NCBI RefSeq assembly: GCF_015207505.1
Contig: NZ_JADEWT010000069.1
Span: 1 to 33,872 of the forward strand
Source of the DNA: Tychonema sp. LEGE 06208
GTDB lineage: Bacteria; Cyanobacteriota; Cyanobacteriia; Cyanobacteriales; Microcoleaceae
DNA: 33,872 bases
Reading direction: 5' to 3'
Under the pieces are notes generated by a model. That model worked only from the letters and a program-made list of their open reading frames with translations. It made no database searches and had not been told where the DNA came from. The position numbers and the translations under genes are program-made. Positions 6,937 to 16,189 of the stretch are shown here, piece by piece; position 1 is the stretch's first letter; each line of letters opens with the position of its first letter.

Positions 6937-8328
6937 ATGGTAAAACTGACACCGAACCCCAGCTTTAGTTTAACGATTCGCGTTGCTCTGCCGAACCAGC
7001 CGGGAATGCTCGCTAGCGTCACCAGCGCGATCGCCTCTGTCGGCGGCAACTTCGGAGAAATCGACTCGATCGAGCAAACCCGCGCCACTACAGTTCGCGA
7101 TATCACCGTCGATGCTTCGAGCACCGAGCACGCCGAAGAAATAGTCCAAGCCGTGAAAGCGCTACCGGATATCAAAGTGCTCGACGTGTACGATCGCACT
7201 TTCCACTTGCACCGAGGCGGAAAAATCAGCGTAGAAAGCAAAATTTCCCTCAAACGCCAGTCTGATTTGGCAATGGCCTACACCCCCGGAGTCGCCCGCA
7301 TTTGTACTGCGATCGCCAAGGATCCGCAACAAGTTTACAACCTCACAATCAAACAAAATACTGTTGCCATTGTTACCGACGGCAGCGCAGTTTTAGGACT
7401 GGGAAACCTGGGGCCAGAGGCCGCCCTGCCGGTCATGGAAGGCAAAGCTATGCTGTTTAAAGAATTTGCTGGAATTGATGCCTTTCCTATCTGTTTGAAT
7501 ACTCAAGATACCGAAGAAATTATTCGCACGGTGCAGAATATTGCCCCGGTTTTTGGGGGAGTGAATCTCGAAGATATTTCTTCTCCCCGCTGTTTTGAAA
7601 TCGAAGCAAGATTGCGGGAAACTTTAGATATTCCAATTTTTCACGACGACCAGCACGGCACTGCAATTGTCAGTTTGGCAGCACTAATTAATGCCTTGAA
7701 AATTGTCAAAAAAACCCTCGCCCAAGTGTGTATCGTGATTAACGGTGCCGGTGCGGCCGGAGTCGCGATCGCCCGCTTGCTGCGCCAAGCAGGTGCCGAA
7801 AATATCATCATGTGCGACTCCAAAGGTATCCTCTCCAAAGACCGCACGGACATGAACCCAGAAAAACTAGAATTTGCTGTGGCCAAGGGCGGTACTTTGG
7901 CAGATGCGATCGCCGGTGCGGATGTATTTTTAGGCGTTAGCGCCCCCGGCGTGCTGACGCGATCGATGGTGCAATCGATGGCCGAGAATCCGATTGTTTT
8001 TGCAATGGCAAATCCCATTCCCGAAATTCAGCCAGAATTAATTATGGAGGATGCGGCAATTATTGCTACCGGACGCAGCGACTACCCAAATCAAATTAAC
8101 AATGTTTTGGCATTTCCGGGGATATTTCGAGGTGCTTTGGACTGCAAAGCTAGCACGATTACGACGAGTATGTATTTGGGTGCAGCTTACGCGATCGCCT
8201 CTTTAGTCAGCCCTGAACAACTTGACAAAGAACATATTATACCATCTGTTTTTGACGAAAGAGTTGCGATAGCAGTCGCCGATGCAGTGCAGTTGGCCGC
8301 CCGCGCCGAAGGTATCGCCCGCGATTAA
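6937..8328 (+). CDS. NAD(P)-dependent malic enzyme with N-terminal ACT domain, 463 aa
   Basis: It oxidatively decarboxylates malate to pyruvate plus CO2. Residues ~9-85 form an ACT domain (VALPNQPGMLASVTSAIASVGGNFGEID), normally a small-ligand sensor. The catalytic region follows: AYTPGVARI with Tyr115, TDGSAVLGLGNLGPEAALPVMEGK with Lys170, the metal-binding FHDDQHGTAIV, and a Rossmann motif INGAGAAGVAIARLL near residue 266. ANPIPEI near the C-terminus is also typical. The ACT fusion is known in cyanobacteria and some other bacteria. The start at 6937 has no strong Shine-Dalgarno; the ACT fold begins right after it, so it is probably right. Confidence 0.93.
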   Translation: MVKLTPNPSFSLTIRVALPNQPGMLASVTSAIASVGGNFGEIDSIEQTRATTVRDITVDASSTEHAEEIVQAVKALPDIKVLDVYDRTFHLHRGGKISVESKISLKRQSDLAMAYTPGVARICTAIAKDPQQVYNLTIKQNTVAIVTDGSAVLGLGNLGPEAALPVMEGKAMLFKEFAGIDAFPICLNTQDTEEIIRTVQNIAPVFGGVNLEDISSPRCFEIEARLRETLDIPIFHDDQHGTAIVSLAALINALKIVKKTLAQVCIVINGAGAAGVAIARLLRQAGAENIIMCDSKGILSKDRTDMNPEKLEFAVAKGGTLADAIAGADVFLGVSAPGVLTRSMVQSMAENPIVFAMANPIPEIQPELIMEDAAIIATGRSDYPNQINNVLAFPGIFRGALDCKASTITTSMYLGAAYAIASLVSPEQLDKEHIIPSVFDERVAIAVADAVQLAARAEGIARD

Positions 8329-8385
8329 TTGAACGAAGTTCCGCAACGGATTCGATCGCAGATTTAACTGATGTAACCCATAGAG

Positions 8386-8414
8386 GGAAGTTCGGCTTCC
8401 TTAGTCGAACTTCC
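8386..8414 (+). terminator. hairpin after the malic enzyme
   Basis: GGAAGTTCG at 8386-8394 pairs with CGAACTTCC at 8406-8414 around an 11-nt loop, 58 bp after the stop codon. A T-tract is lacking, so it is a stem-loop of terminator type with moderate support. Confidence 0.45.
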
Positions 8415-8612
8415 TTACCGAGTTATAAAAGTTACAATAAACTAGATAATAAAGATATAATTGAATCGGAGCGTCTCTGTTTTACATTTAGAGTGCTGTC
8501 CCGGCTCGCGAGTTTTACAATGAATGCACGCGCGGAACACTCTCAATAAAAAAATGCTTTTTACAAAGCCCCATATGCTCCCAATTGAATCACCCAAGTC
8601 TAGCTAAGTCAG

Positions 8613-11600
8613 ATGCAAAGCCAGTTAGGAGAAGACCGGAGCGATCGCAGCAACCGCAACTTATTAGAACTAAGTCCTATCGGGCTAGCATTGTGCCGCG
8701 CGGACGGGACTTTTTTGGACGTAAATCCAGCTTTTGCAAGTACGATCGGGCGCACAGTTACAGAAACTCTCAAGCTCAACTACTGGGAAATTCTGCAAAC
8801 AGATTGCGCTGACACAAAAAAAAATCGAGAAAGTCTTACTAAAAATAGCTCCACGCGATCGTGCGCCGCAGCATACAAACATAAAAATAACTATCTCGTA
8901 CCCGTGCGAGTTTCCCAGCGGACAATTGAAACAGAAGGAGAGTCCGCGATTTGGCTGAGTGCGGAAGAAATTTTTAATATTCAGAATGACAATAGCGAGC
9001 CGCTGGAATCAACAGATCGCAGCAATTTAAATATAGAAAAATTGCTCGCAAAGCAGACTGCTGAACTGGCCAAAACTCAGGAACTACTCCAACAAAAAAA
9101 CGCCGAACTCAAAGTGACAAAATCGCAACTGCACCACCACAGTCAGATTTTAGACCAAATTCGAGAATCGGTGATTTGCACCGATATCGACGGGTATATT
9201 ACCAGTTGGAATCAAGCCTCCGAAAGGTTATACGGATATCAAGAAGATTGGGTAATCGGAAAGCATATTTCTATAATTTACCCTCCCCAACAGCAGGAAT
9301 TTTTATTAGATCAAGTCATCAAACCCCTAAAAGAAAAAGGTTCTCACGAAGTAGAAATTATTACCTGTCGCCAGTCTGGAGAACAATTTGAATCGCACCT
9401 GTCCCTTTCGCTGCTAAAAGACAAGACGGGAGAAGTTATTGGGATGGTTGGTTATTTGACAGATATTAGCGATCGCCAAGCTTTAGAACAAGAATTAGCA
9501 CAAAAAAAAGCACTGTTCGATAGTTTTTTGCAGGAGGCACCGGCGGGAATTTGCATTTTTGACTCGCAACTGCGGTACGTGCAAATCAATCAATTTTTAG
9601 CACAAATAAATTGCCTCACTGCCGCAGAACACCTCGGCAAGACTCTACGCGAAATAATGCCGCATATCGCTCCAATTCTAGAGCCTTTGTACGCCGAAAT
9701 ATTGAGAACGAAAACTCCCTTAATTAACATCGAGACGAGCGCTGAAAATCCCAGGCTGCCCGGGGTTGTGCTACACATGACAGGCTCTTATTTTCCTCTG
9801 TTAGACAAAGACGGTGAGGCGATCGGCATCGGTGCACTCGTCATTGACATTAGCGATCGCAAACAAGCAGAAGCAGCACTGGAAAAAAGCGAACAGCTTT
9901 ACCGCACGATGGCAAGCAACATTCCTAACGGTGCAGTAATGCTGTTTGACCAAGAAATGCGCTACACCCTGGTAGAAGGTACAGAATTAGCAGAAATGGG
10001 GCTTTCTAAAGAATTGATGGAAGGCAAGACAATCTGGGAAGTATTCGAGTCCGATTTTTGCCGTGCCATCGAACCGAATTATCGGGCGGCGCTAGCAGGA
10101 GAAACCGTTGTTTCAGAATTTACTTACTGCGATCGCATTTACCTCGGTTACACTTTGCCAGTCAGAAACAAGCGACAAGAAATCAGCGGCGGATTGTTAA
10201 TGGCTCAAAATATTACCGATCGCCATTTAGCAGAAGAAGCCCTCCGGGAAAGCGAGGAAAAATACAGGTGTATTGTCGAGACAGCCGATGAAGGAATTTG
10301 GACGATCGATGCGGAGGGTAAAACTACTTTTGTTAACCAAACAATGGTCGATATGCTCGCCTGTACGGTAGAGGAAATGCTCGGGCAGTCGCTATTTGCT
10401 TTCATGGATGCAGAAGGCATGGCGATCGCCGAAGCCAATCTCAACCGCCGCCGTGAAGGAATTAGCGAAAAGCACGATTTTAAGTTCCTTCGCCGAGACG
10501 GCAGCGACTTGTGGGCGATGGTTTCTACTAATGCCTTCTCAGACAAAGAAGGGCGCTATGTCGGGGCTTTGGCAATGGTTGCCGACATTACCGCTCGCAA
10601 GCAAACAGAAGCGGCATTGAAACAGTCGGAAGCCAAATTTCGAGCACTCTACGAATTAACCACTATAGCTGTTTTTATGTCCGATGAAAATAGTATTTAC
10701 GATGTCAATAACGCCACATTAAAACTATTTGGATATACTTGCAAAGAGCAGTTTATTGGCAATCATCCGGGTAAATTGTCGCCGCCTTTTCAACCCAATG
10801 GCAGAGATTCTTCGACATTGGCGAGCGAAATGATGGATCTCGCCTTTGAGCGCGGAAACCACCGTTTTGATTGGCTGCACCGGCGCTTAGACGGTACTGA
10901 GTTTCCTGCAGAAGTTGTGCTGACAGCCATCGAAGTGGGAAATCAAAAACATATCCAAGCAGTCGTCCAAGATTTAACCGATCGCAAAGTGGCCGAAGAA
11001 ACATTAGTGCGATCGGAACAATCCCTGAGACAGCAAGCTCAGCGAGAACAACTGTTGAATCAAATTGCCAACCAAATCCGCAATTCTTTGGATTTAGACA
11101 CAATTTTAGTAACCGCAGTTCAAGAAATTCGCAATCTTATCCAGCTAGATTGGTGCATCTTCATTTGGTATCGCCCCAACAGCAATCCTCCGTTTTGGGA
11201 AATAGTTTGCGAAGCGAAGAATGCAGATTTGCCGAGTTTGTTGGGTACTTATGCTGTAGATGACAAATCTAGTGCCGCAGTGCAGCAGATTTTGGGCAGA
11301 AAAATTATGCGAGTTGATGATGTTAGCTTGTTTGAAGATGTAGAAGTGCGCGCAATTTTTCAGTTATTTAAAATTAACTCAGTGCTGTCGCTGCCGGTTC
11401 ATACTGCTTCCGGCGATATAGGCACGATTAGCTGCTATCAGGCTGTGTCCGCGCGCCATTGGAGCGATTCGGAAGTCGAGCTGATGCAAGCGGTAACTGC
11501 TCAAATTGCGATCGCGATCGACCACGCAGAATTATACACCCAAACCCGTACAGCGGCTGAATTAGCTAGAGCTCAAACTCAACACCTAGAACAAACTTTG

Positions 11601-12452
11601 CACCAACTCCAACGCACCCAAACTAAATTAATTCAAAGTGAAAAAATGTCGAGTTTGGGACAGTTAGTAGCAGGTGTCGCCCACGAAATTAACAACCCGG
11701 TTAATTTTATCTACGGTAATCTCAGCTACACCAGTGAATACACTCAAAACTTGCTAAAAATGCTGCAACTTTACGAGCAGGAATACCCGCAGCCACCTGT
11801 CACAATTTTAGAGGCGAGAGAAGAGTTTGAAATTGATTATCTTATTGAAGATTTACCGAAAATGATATCATCTATGAAGGCCGGAGCCGATCGCATCCGC
11901 GACATTGTTTTGAGCCTGCGGACTTTCTCAAGACTTGACGAAGCTGAAATGAAACAAGTTGATATTCACGAAGGCATCGAAAGCACGCTGCTGATTTTGC
12001 AAAACCGCCTGAAAAATAAACCCGATCGCCCGCCTATTAATATTGTCAAAGAATACGGTAAATTGCCTTTAGTAGAATGTTATCCCGGTCAGTTAAATCA
12101 AGTATTTATGAATTTGTTGACAAATGCGATCGACGCTGTGGAAATGGAAATTGATAATTTCGCTCGCACGGGCAAAAATCTCACAATTACGATTCGTACC
12201 GAAGTAACGGAAAATAACTGCGTGGCGATGCGAATAACTGACAGCGGCCCAGGGATGAGCGAAGACGTGCAACAGCGCTTGTTTGACCCATTTTTTACCA
12301 CAAAACCAGTCGGCAAAGGCACGGGCTTAGGATTGGCAATTTCGCACTCTATTGTCGTAGAAAAACACGGCGGTCAGTTGTCGTGCAATTCTGTAGTGGG
12401 AGAAGGTGCCGAATTTGCGATCGAGATTCCGCTGCGGCAAAAAAGAAATTAA
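8613..12452 (+). CDS. multi-PAS/GAF sensor histidine kinase, 1279 aa
   Basis: This is a soluble sensor kinase with no membrane segment. In order: about six PAS domains (roughly residues 14-120, 178-290, 300-420, 428-545, 550-668, 672-795), most ending in the linker DIS/DIT-D-RK-AE-AL, then a GAF domain (~812-970), a short coiled coil, the HisKA H-box with His1024 in GVAHEINNPVNFIYGNL, and a HATPase with N-box NLLTNAIDAVE (~1162), DSGPGMSED and GKGTGLGLAIS (~1234). A cyanobacterial-type insertion follows the H-box (YPQPPVTILEAREEFEIDYL). There is no receiver domain and no response regulator beside it, so it is an orphan kinase. A coiled-coil stretch links PAS1 and PAS2. The ATG lacks a clear ribosome-binding site, so the start is uncertain. 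Confidence 0.93.
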   Translation: MQSQLGEDRSDRSNRNLLELSPIGLALCRADGTFLDVNPAFASTIGRTVTETLKLNYWEILQTDCADTKKNRESLTKNSSTRSCAAAYKHKNNYLVPVRVSQRTIETEGESAIWLSAEEIFNIQNDNSEPLESTDRSNLNIEKLLAKQTAELAKTQELLQQKNAELKVTKSQLHHHSQILDQIRESVICTDIDGYITSWNQASERLYGYQEDWVIGKHISIIYPPQQQEFLLDQVIKPLKEKGSHEVEIITCRQSGEQFESHLSLSLLKDKTGEVIGMVGYLTDISDRQALEQELAQKKALFDSFLQEAPAGICIFDSQLRYVQINQFLAQINCLTAAEHLGKTLREIMPHIAPILEPLYAEILRTKTPLINIETSAENPRLPGVVLHMTGSYFPLLDKDGEAIGIGALVIDISDRKQAEAALEKSEQLYRTMASNIPNGAVMLFDQEMRYTLVEGTELAEMGLSKELMEGKTIWEVFESDFCRAIEPNYRAALAGETVVSEFTYCDRIYLGYTLPVRNKRQEISGGLLMAQNITDRHLAEEALRESEEKYRCIVETADEGIWTIDAEGKTTFVNQTMVDMLACTVEEMLGQSLFAFMDAEGMAIAEANLNRRREGISEKHDFKFLRRDGSDLWAMVSTNAFSDKEGRYVGALAMVADITARKQTEAALKQSEAKFRALYELTTIAVFMSDENSIYDVNNATLKLFGYTCKEQFIGNHPGKLSPPFQPNGRDSSTLASEMMDLAFERGNHRFDWLHRRLDGTEFPAEVVLTAIEVGNQKHIQAVVQDLTDRKVAEETLVRSEQSLRQQAQREQLLNQIANQIRNSLDLDTILVTAVQEIRNLIQLDWCIFIWYRPNSNPPFWEIVCEAKNADLPSLLGTYAVDDKSSAAVQQILGRKIMRVDDVSLFEDVEVRAIFQLFKINSVLSLPVHTASGDIGTISCYQAVSARHWSDSEVELMQAVTAQIAIAIDHAELYTQTRTAAELARAQTQHLEQTLHQLQRTQTKLIQSEKMSSLGQLVAGVAHEINNPVNFIYGNLSYTSEYTQNLLKMLQLYEQEYPQPPVTILEAREEFEIDYLIEDLPKMISSMKAGADRIRDIVLSLRTFSRLDEAEMKQVDIHEGIESTLLILQNRLKNKPDRPPINIVKEYGKLPLVECYPGQLNQVFMNLLTNAIDAVEMEIDNFARTGKNLTITIRTEVTENNCVAMRITDSGPGMSEDVQQRLFDPFFTTKPVGKGTGLGLAISHSIVVEKHGGQLSCNSVVGEGAEFAIEIPLRQKRN

Positions 12453-12455
12453 CGA

Positions 12456-12509
12456 GTTATTTGTTATTTGTTATTTGTTATTTGTTATTTGTTATTTGTT
12501 ATTTGTTAT
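12456..12509. repeat. heptanucleotide tandem repeat (GTTATTT)7
   Basis: Seven full copies of GTTATTT and a partial one start three bases after the kinase stop codon. The 7-bp period gives TAA stops in the three minus-strand frames (CAAATAA). It belongs to the class of short tandemly repeated repetitive sequences known from filamentous cyanobacteria. Confidence 0.95.
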
Positions 12510-12539
12510 ATCGTTTCCGGTTGCATCGGTATTGTTCAA
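12508..12539. repeat. dispersed 30-bp repeat word, copy 2
   Basis: It matches 3591-3620 with a few substitutions (TTCCGGTTGCATCGG then TATTGTTCAA). It directly follows the heptamer array. Confidence 0.6.
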
Positions 12540-12627
12540 ACAGTCAACAGTCAACATCACCTGACGGTGCAACTGGAATTGATATTACATCTGTTAAATC
12601 CGTTACAAAATCCGTTGCCGAACTTCC

Positions 12628-13110
12628 TTATTTTATAATTTTTTTGTAAACCCGATCGCACCTTGGCGTTTCCACACCAGTCGTCGGTAAATATCCGCTA
12701 TTTTCGTACATCTTAACAGCTTCCTTGAGAACGCTAGCCGTTTCGATCCAGATTTCATCAAAGCCGCGAGCCATTATTGTACTTTCCAACTCTTGCAGTA
12801 AAAACTTTCCCAAACCTTTTCGCCTTACTGCCGGCAAAATATACATTTTGCGAATTTCTACAGCATTATTACCGCGTTCAATCGGATAATAAGCGGCCGT
12901 ACCCACGATTTCTTCTTGCCGTTCTACTACCCAAAATTCTCCACCATTTTTATGATAAAATAATTCGACATCATAGACATCTCGATCTGCCCCGCAAGGC
13001 TCACAGTTTAAACCGTACTCTGCTAAAATATTTTTAATTAAATTGAACGCATCCGCCCGATCGCGCGTTTCCCAGGAACGAATCAAAAAATCTAAATGTT
13101 GGGTTCTCAT
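12628..13110 (-). CDS. GNAT-family N-acetyltransferase, 160 aa
   Basis: This is a single-domain acetyl-CoA-dependent acyltransferase. The core strand and acetyl-CoA loop are visible in EIRKMYILPAVRRKGLGKFLLQELE (RRKGLG being the pyrophosphate-binding R/Q-x-x-G-x-G/A). A later helix and strand (DEIWIETASVLKEAVKMYENSGYLP) complete the fold. The substrate cannot be predicted. I start at ATG 13110 (MRTQHLDFLIRSW); a TTG at 13149 would add 13 residues (LLQQTNKYNFQQP) of no clear merit. The ribosome-binding site is weak for both. It lies downstream of, and in the same direction as, the decayed miaE. Confidence 0.85.
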   Translation of the reverse strand: MRTQHLDFLIRSWETRDRADAFNLIKNILAEYGLNCEPCGADRDVYDVELFYHKNGGEFWVVERQEEIVGTAAYYPIERGNNAVEIRKMYILPAVRRKGLGKFLLQELESTIMARGFDEIWIETASVLKEAVKMYENSGYLPTTGVETPRCDRVYKKIIK

Positions 13111-13201
13111 GGGTTGTTGAAAATTATACTTATTGGTTTGCTGTAGCAACCGTAAAACTACTGATTATTTTTGCTTTACAGTATAGAAATACACCCAACT
13201 T

Positions 13202-13691
13202 TTAACTGTGAATTCTCGGTTCAGGATAAAGACTTGCCAGCAACTGACTTTCTAACAATGATAATTCCTCCAGCCGTTCTATCACCAAAGGGCGATCGAA
13301 ATAAGTTGTTGCTAAAATCCAATATATCCCATAATGGCGCGCTTGCCTTCGCCATTAAACTGCGGTAAAACTTAGCTAATTCGATTTGGGCGGACAAACC
13401 GGCACCGTAGGGAGGCGCAGCCAAAGGCCCCAAAGCGATACCGCGCTGTTCCAACCGCTGGTTGACTTGCTCGAAATGCTCTAATTCTTCCCTGGCGATC
13501 GCTGTTAGCATCCTCACCAACTTTTCCCGCGCTGGGTAGCGAAACATTAAATTTAACGCTACTCCCGCCGCTTTCCGCTCGCAGTGAGAATGATCTAACA
13601 AAATTGTATCCAAATGGGCGATCGCCTGTTCCACCCAAGCTTCCGAAGTCGGCTGTTTCAAAAACTTAATAGTTGGCAGTGTTAAACTCAT
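13202..13691 (-). pseudogene. miaE: decayed tRNA-(ms2io6A) hydroxylase (miaE), internal deletion plus frameshift
   Basis: The first ~110 residues match MiaE, a di-iron tRNA hydroxylase (WVEQAIAHLDTILLDHSHCERKAAG, AREELEHFEQVNQRLEQRGI). After GLSAQI (near 13383) the sequence jumps to ELAKFYRSLMA, so about 35 residues, including the E-A-R-S-H-E-R iron-ligand segment, are missing in frame. Then at 13343-13349 one extra base shifts the frame: the correct C-terminus (QARHYGIYWILATTYFDRP through LYPEPRIHS and a stop at 13202) is readable only in the shifted frame. The intact-looking 156-aa frame therefore ends in nonsense. Loss of ligands means no activity. Both lesions were read directly; the comparison with full-length MiaE is from memory of the family. 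Confidence 0.88.
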
Positions 13692-13763
13692 ATTATTTTA
13701 GATTTTAGATTTGAGATGAGGAATGATATCGTTGACCTTTGCATCGCAAGGATAGGCAACCGA

Positions 13764-13900
13764 GGACACGGCAATGCCGTTTCCCTACCCAAAAATAATC
13801 CATCTTCCTTGATTAAAAATGTAACCATCGCCCGATTAATTGTAGGGACACGGCATTGCCGTGTCCTAGTCCCTGCGCCGGACACGGCACTGCCGTGTCC
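13764..13900. repeat. dispersed palindromic repeat element, copy B (three palindromes)
   Basis: Palindromes GGACACGGCA-N-TGCCGTGTCC lie at 13764-13784 (one mismatch), 13846-13866 and 13880-13900. The spacer of the first two shares CAAAAATAATCC, AACCATCGCCCGATTAATTG and TAGGG with copy A at 3474. The last palindrome abuts the stop codon of the glycosyltransferase, whose TAG lies in the GTAGGG edge of the repeat. Confidence 0.85.
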
Positions 13901-16090
13901 CTACTTTTCAAAATTGATTTTACACAGTTTTTCAAACACCCCATACATATCATCAGCAAACTTTTTAGGATTCCACAGCGGCGACAAATTAGCTGGGTCT
14001 TTAGACTTCATCAAATGCGCTTGAATGGCCTGTCTCAAATCACCATCTTTACCCAATTTTACACCCATATCCACATATTCCTCCCAAGATTGAGCCGCGC
14101 CAGTTTCCATCCCCAAAACCTGCAAAAACGAATAACCCATTCTCGACAAAAATTGCTCTCCGGTACGAGTCACCACAGGCAAATTAAACCACAAAGCCTC
14201 TAAAGTGTGAGTTCCTCCATTGTAAGGATAGGAATCCAACAAAACATCTGCCAGCAAATAGACAATTCTGTGCTCTTCCTCCGTAGCAAACCTCGGCAAA
14301 AACTTAATTCGGTGCTTGCTGACTCCTTCAGCTTCGCAAGCTTGATGATACGCAGCCTCAAACACCGCAGCATCGCCCAAAGCTTTGTGAATTAAAACGC
14401 TGTTCGGCACTTGTTTGAGAATCGCAACTTGTGCTTTTACTAAGTCGCGATTAAATTTTCGGCCCGGAGCGACGCACAGGTAAACTATCTGATCCAAACC
14501 GATCCGATTCGACCTTCTCAATGCCACCGGATCGACTCCGTACCTCTGAAAACCTGACACCGCTACAAAAGAATCTGGCATCCTAATTAGCTGTTCGTCA
14601 TAATATTTTTCGCGACCTTCTGGGTGCGAGTGCCAGTCTGTAAGAAAGTAATTTTCCGAGGATATGTAAGGTGCATCAAATCCCAACCAAGAAATACAAA
14701 CTGGTGCTGGTTTTTGGTAGAGAATGTCTGCGTGAATCGGTACGCTGAGAGAATCTAAATCGACTAAAACGTCTAATTCATCTTGCTGAATTTTGGCGAT
14801 AATTTCTGCAGAATTGGCAAGTCCGTTCGGGTAAGTTTTGGGGAAAGTCAGTTTGCCAATTTTTTCAAATTCCTGAGTGCGATCGTCTGGGACAATTCTT
14901 TCGGAAGCGTATAAATGCAAGTTGGGTGTGATGCCGGACAATTCGCGAATGATGTCAGTGCTGCACCAACCTACAGAATGGCGGCTGAAGTGATTGGATA
15001 AAAAGCCGATTTTTAACTTGCTACCTGGGGTTTTTGGTTGGTAACTGTAATTTGCAGGTTGAGGAAAATTAGGTTTGATACATTTGTCAACGTACTTTTT
15101 GGCAATTAATCTGTAAAGTTGAGAGTTGGCTGCCAAGTCATCTCGCAGATAGGGCGTGCTGAATAAGAAGTTTGCATAAAGCGATTTAATTTCTACCGAA
15201 CTTGCCGTTTGTAAGTTTTGCTGCAAGTAGGATTCTAATTCTAAAAATCGATCGCCTGCAATTTGATTCAATCCCGATACTTGATAGGTGCTGACGAAGT
15301 AAATCGCCGTCATAATCGGATCGGTTTCGGCGCACATTTGGCTGTATGCGTGCACGGCTTGCCGCGCGGCTGCTAAATTGCTAGTATCTCTGAGGATGCC
15401 GCACAAATGTTGGTGGGCTGAAATAAAATCGGGTTTAATTTCTAGGGCTTTTTGCAGGTTGGGTATGGCGTCTTTAAATTTGCCTTGGTGGCGCAAAATT
15501 ATGCCAATTTGACAGTATGCTTCGGGTAAATCGGGTTTTAATGCGATCGCCCGCTGCCATGCAGCCACAGCCTCATCTAGCTTTCCCTGCCGCGCTAATT
15601 TATCTCCCAAATTTATGTAAAAATCTACCTGAGCCAGATGGGGATTGAGTTCGAGAGCTTTTTGTTCGTAGGCTACAGCAGCATCAAACTGCCCTTGCTG
15701 CTTCATCGCCCCTGCCAAATTCCAGTAAGCAGCGGCCAAAGTTGGTTTGAGTTCGATCGCCTTTTGGTAGTTGACAGTCGCCTCCACCAAACGCCCTTGC
15801 TTGTAGAGCATACTGCCCAAATTAGCATAGGCCTCAGCAAAATCGGGATTCAGGGCGATCGCCTCCGAATAAAACCGCATCGCTTCCTCAATTTGGCCGC
15901 TGGCTTGCTGCACGTTACCCATTGTCACGTAAGCCGCCGCGCAATCCGGTTGCAATTCCAGAGCTTGGCGACAAGCAGCGACTGCTGCTGCTAAATCGCC
16001 TTGGGAGTAATAGGTTTCTGCAACGACTGTCAGCGATGCAGCATCTTCAAATTGGGGTGTTTCGGATTGGTTGCGAAAATCGGAATTCAT
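13901..16090 (-). CDS. TPR protein with GT41 (OGT/SPINDLY-like) glycosyltransferase domain, 729 aa
   Basis: The N-terminal ~300 residues are tandem tetratricopeptide repeats of 34 residues (for example AEAYANLGSMLYKQGRLVEATVNYQKAIELKP), which bind protein partners. The C-terminal part is the O-GlcNAc-transferase fold: KIGFLSNHFSRHSVGW (~363), the donor-site block YNGGTHTLEALWFNLPVVTRTGEQFLSRMGYSFLQVLGM. It probably transfers a sugar from a UDP-donor to Ser/Thr of a protein or to a glycan; the acceptor is unknown. The TPR-GT41 layout and length fit cyanobacterial homologues. I start at ATG 16090 (MNSDFRNQSETPQF); a start at 16219 would add 43 unconvincing residues and overlap the divergent gene. 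Confidence 0.92.
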   Translation of the reverse strand: MNSDFRNQSETPQFEDAASLTVVAETYYSQGDLAAAVAACRQALELQPDCAAAYVTMGNVQQASGQIEEAMRFYSEAIALNPDFAEAYANLGSMLYKQGRLVEATVNYQKAIELKPTLAAAYWNLAGAMKQQGQFDAAVAYEQKALELNPHLAQVDFYINLGDKLARQGKLDEAVAAWQRAIALKPDLPEAYCQIGIILRHQGKFKDAIPNLQKALEIKPDFISAHQHLCGILRDTSNLAAARQAVHAYSQMCAETDPIMTAIYFVSTYQVSGLNQIAGDRFLELESYLQQNLQTASSVEIKSLYANFLFSTPYLRDDLAANSQLYRLIAKKYVDKCIKPNFPQPANYSYQPKTPGSKLKIGFLSNHFSRHSVGWCSTDIIRELSGITPNLHLYASERIVPDDRTQEFEKIGKLTFPKTYPNGLANSAEIIAKIQQDELDVLVDLDSLSVPIHADILYQKPAPVCISWLGFDAPYISSENYFLTDWHSHPEGREKYYDEQLIRMPDSFVAVSGFQRYGVDPVALRRSNRIGLDQIVYLCVAPGRKFNRDLVKAQVAILKQVPNSVLIHKALGDAAVFEAAYHQACEAEGVSKHRIKFLPRFATEEEHRIVYLLADVLLDSYPYNGGTHTLEALWFNLPVVTRTGEQFLSRMGYSFLQVLGMETGAAQSWEEYVDMGVKLGKDGDLRQAIQAHLMKSKDPANLSPLWNPKKFADDMYGVFEKLCKINFEK

Positions 16091-16189
16091 TTGGCGGCCT
16101 ATCTGTGCTATCAAGTTAAAGGTTGAATCTATATTATTTTGCAGAGTACCAGTTTTACCGGAATTACGCGCGATCGTCACAGAGAATTT

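Noticed and set aside
12456-12509. Heptamer arrays as a possible CRISPR array
   Set aside because: Repeats are 7 bp, contiguous and without unique spacers; no cas genes are present.
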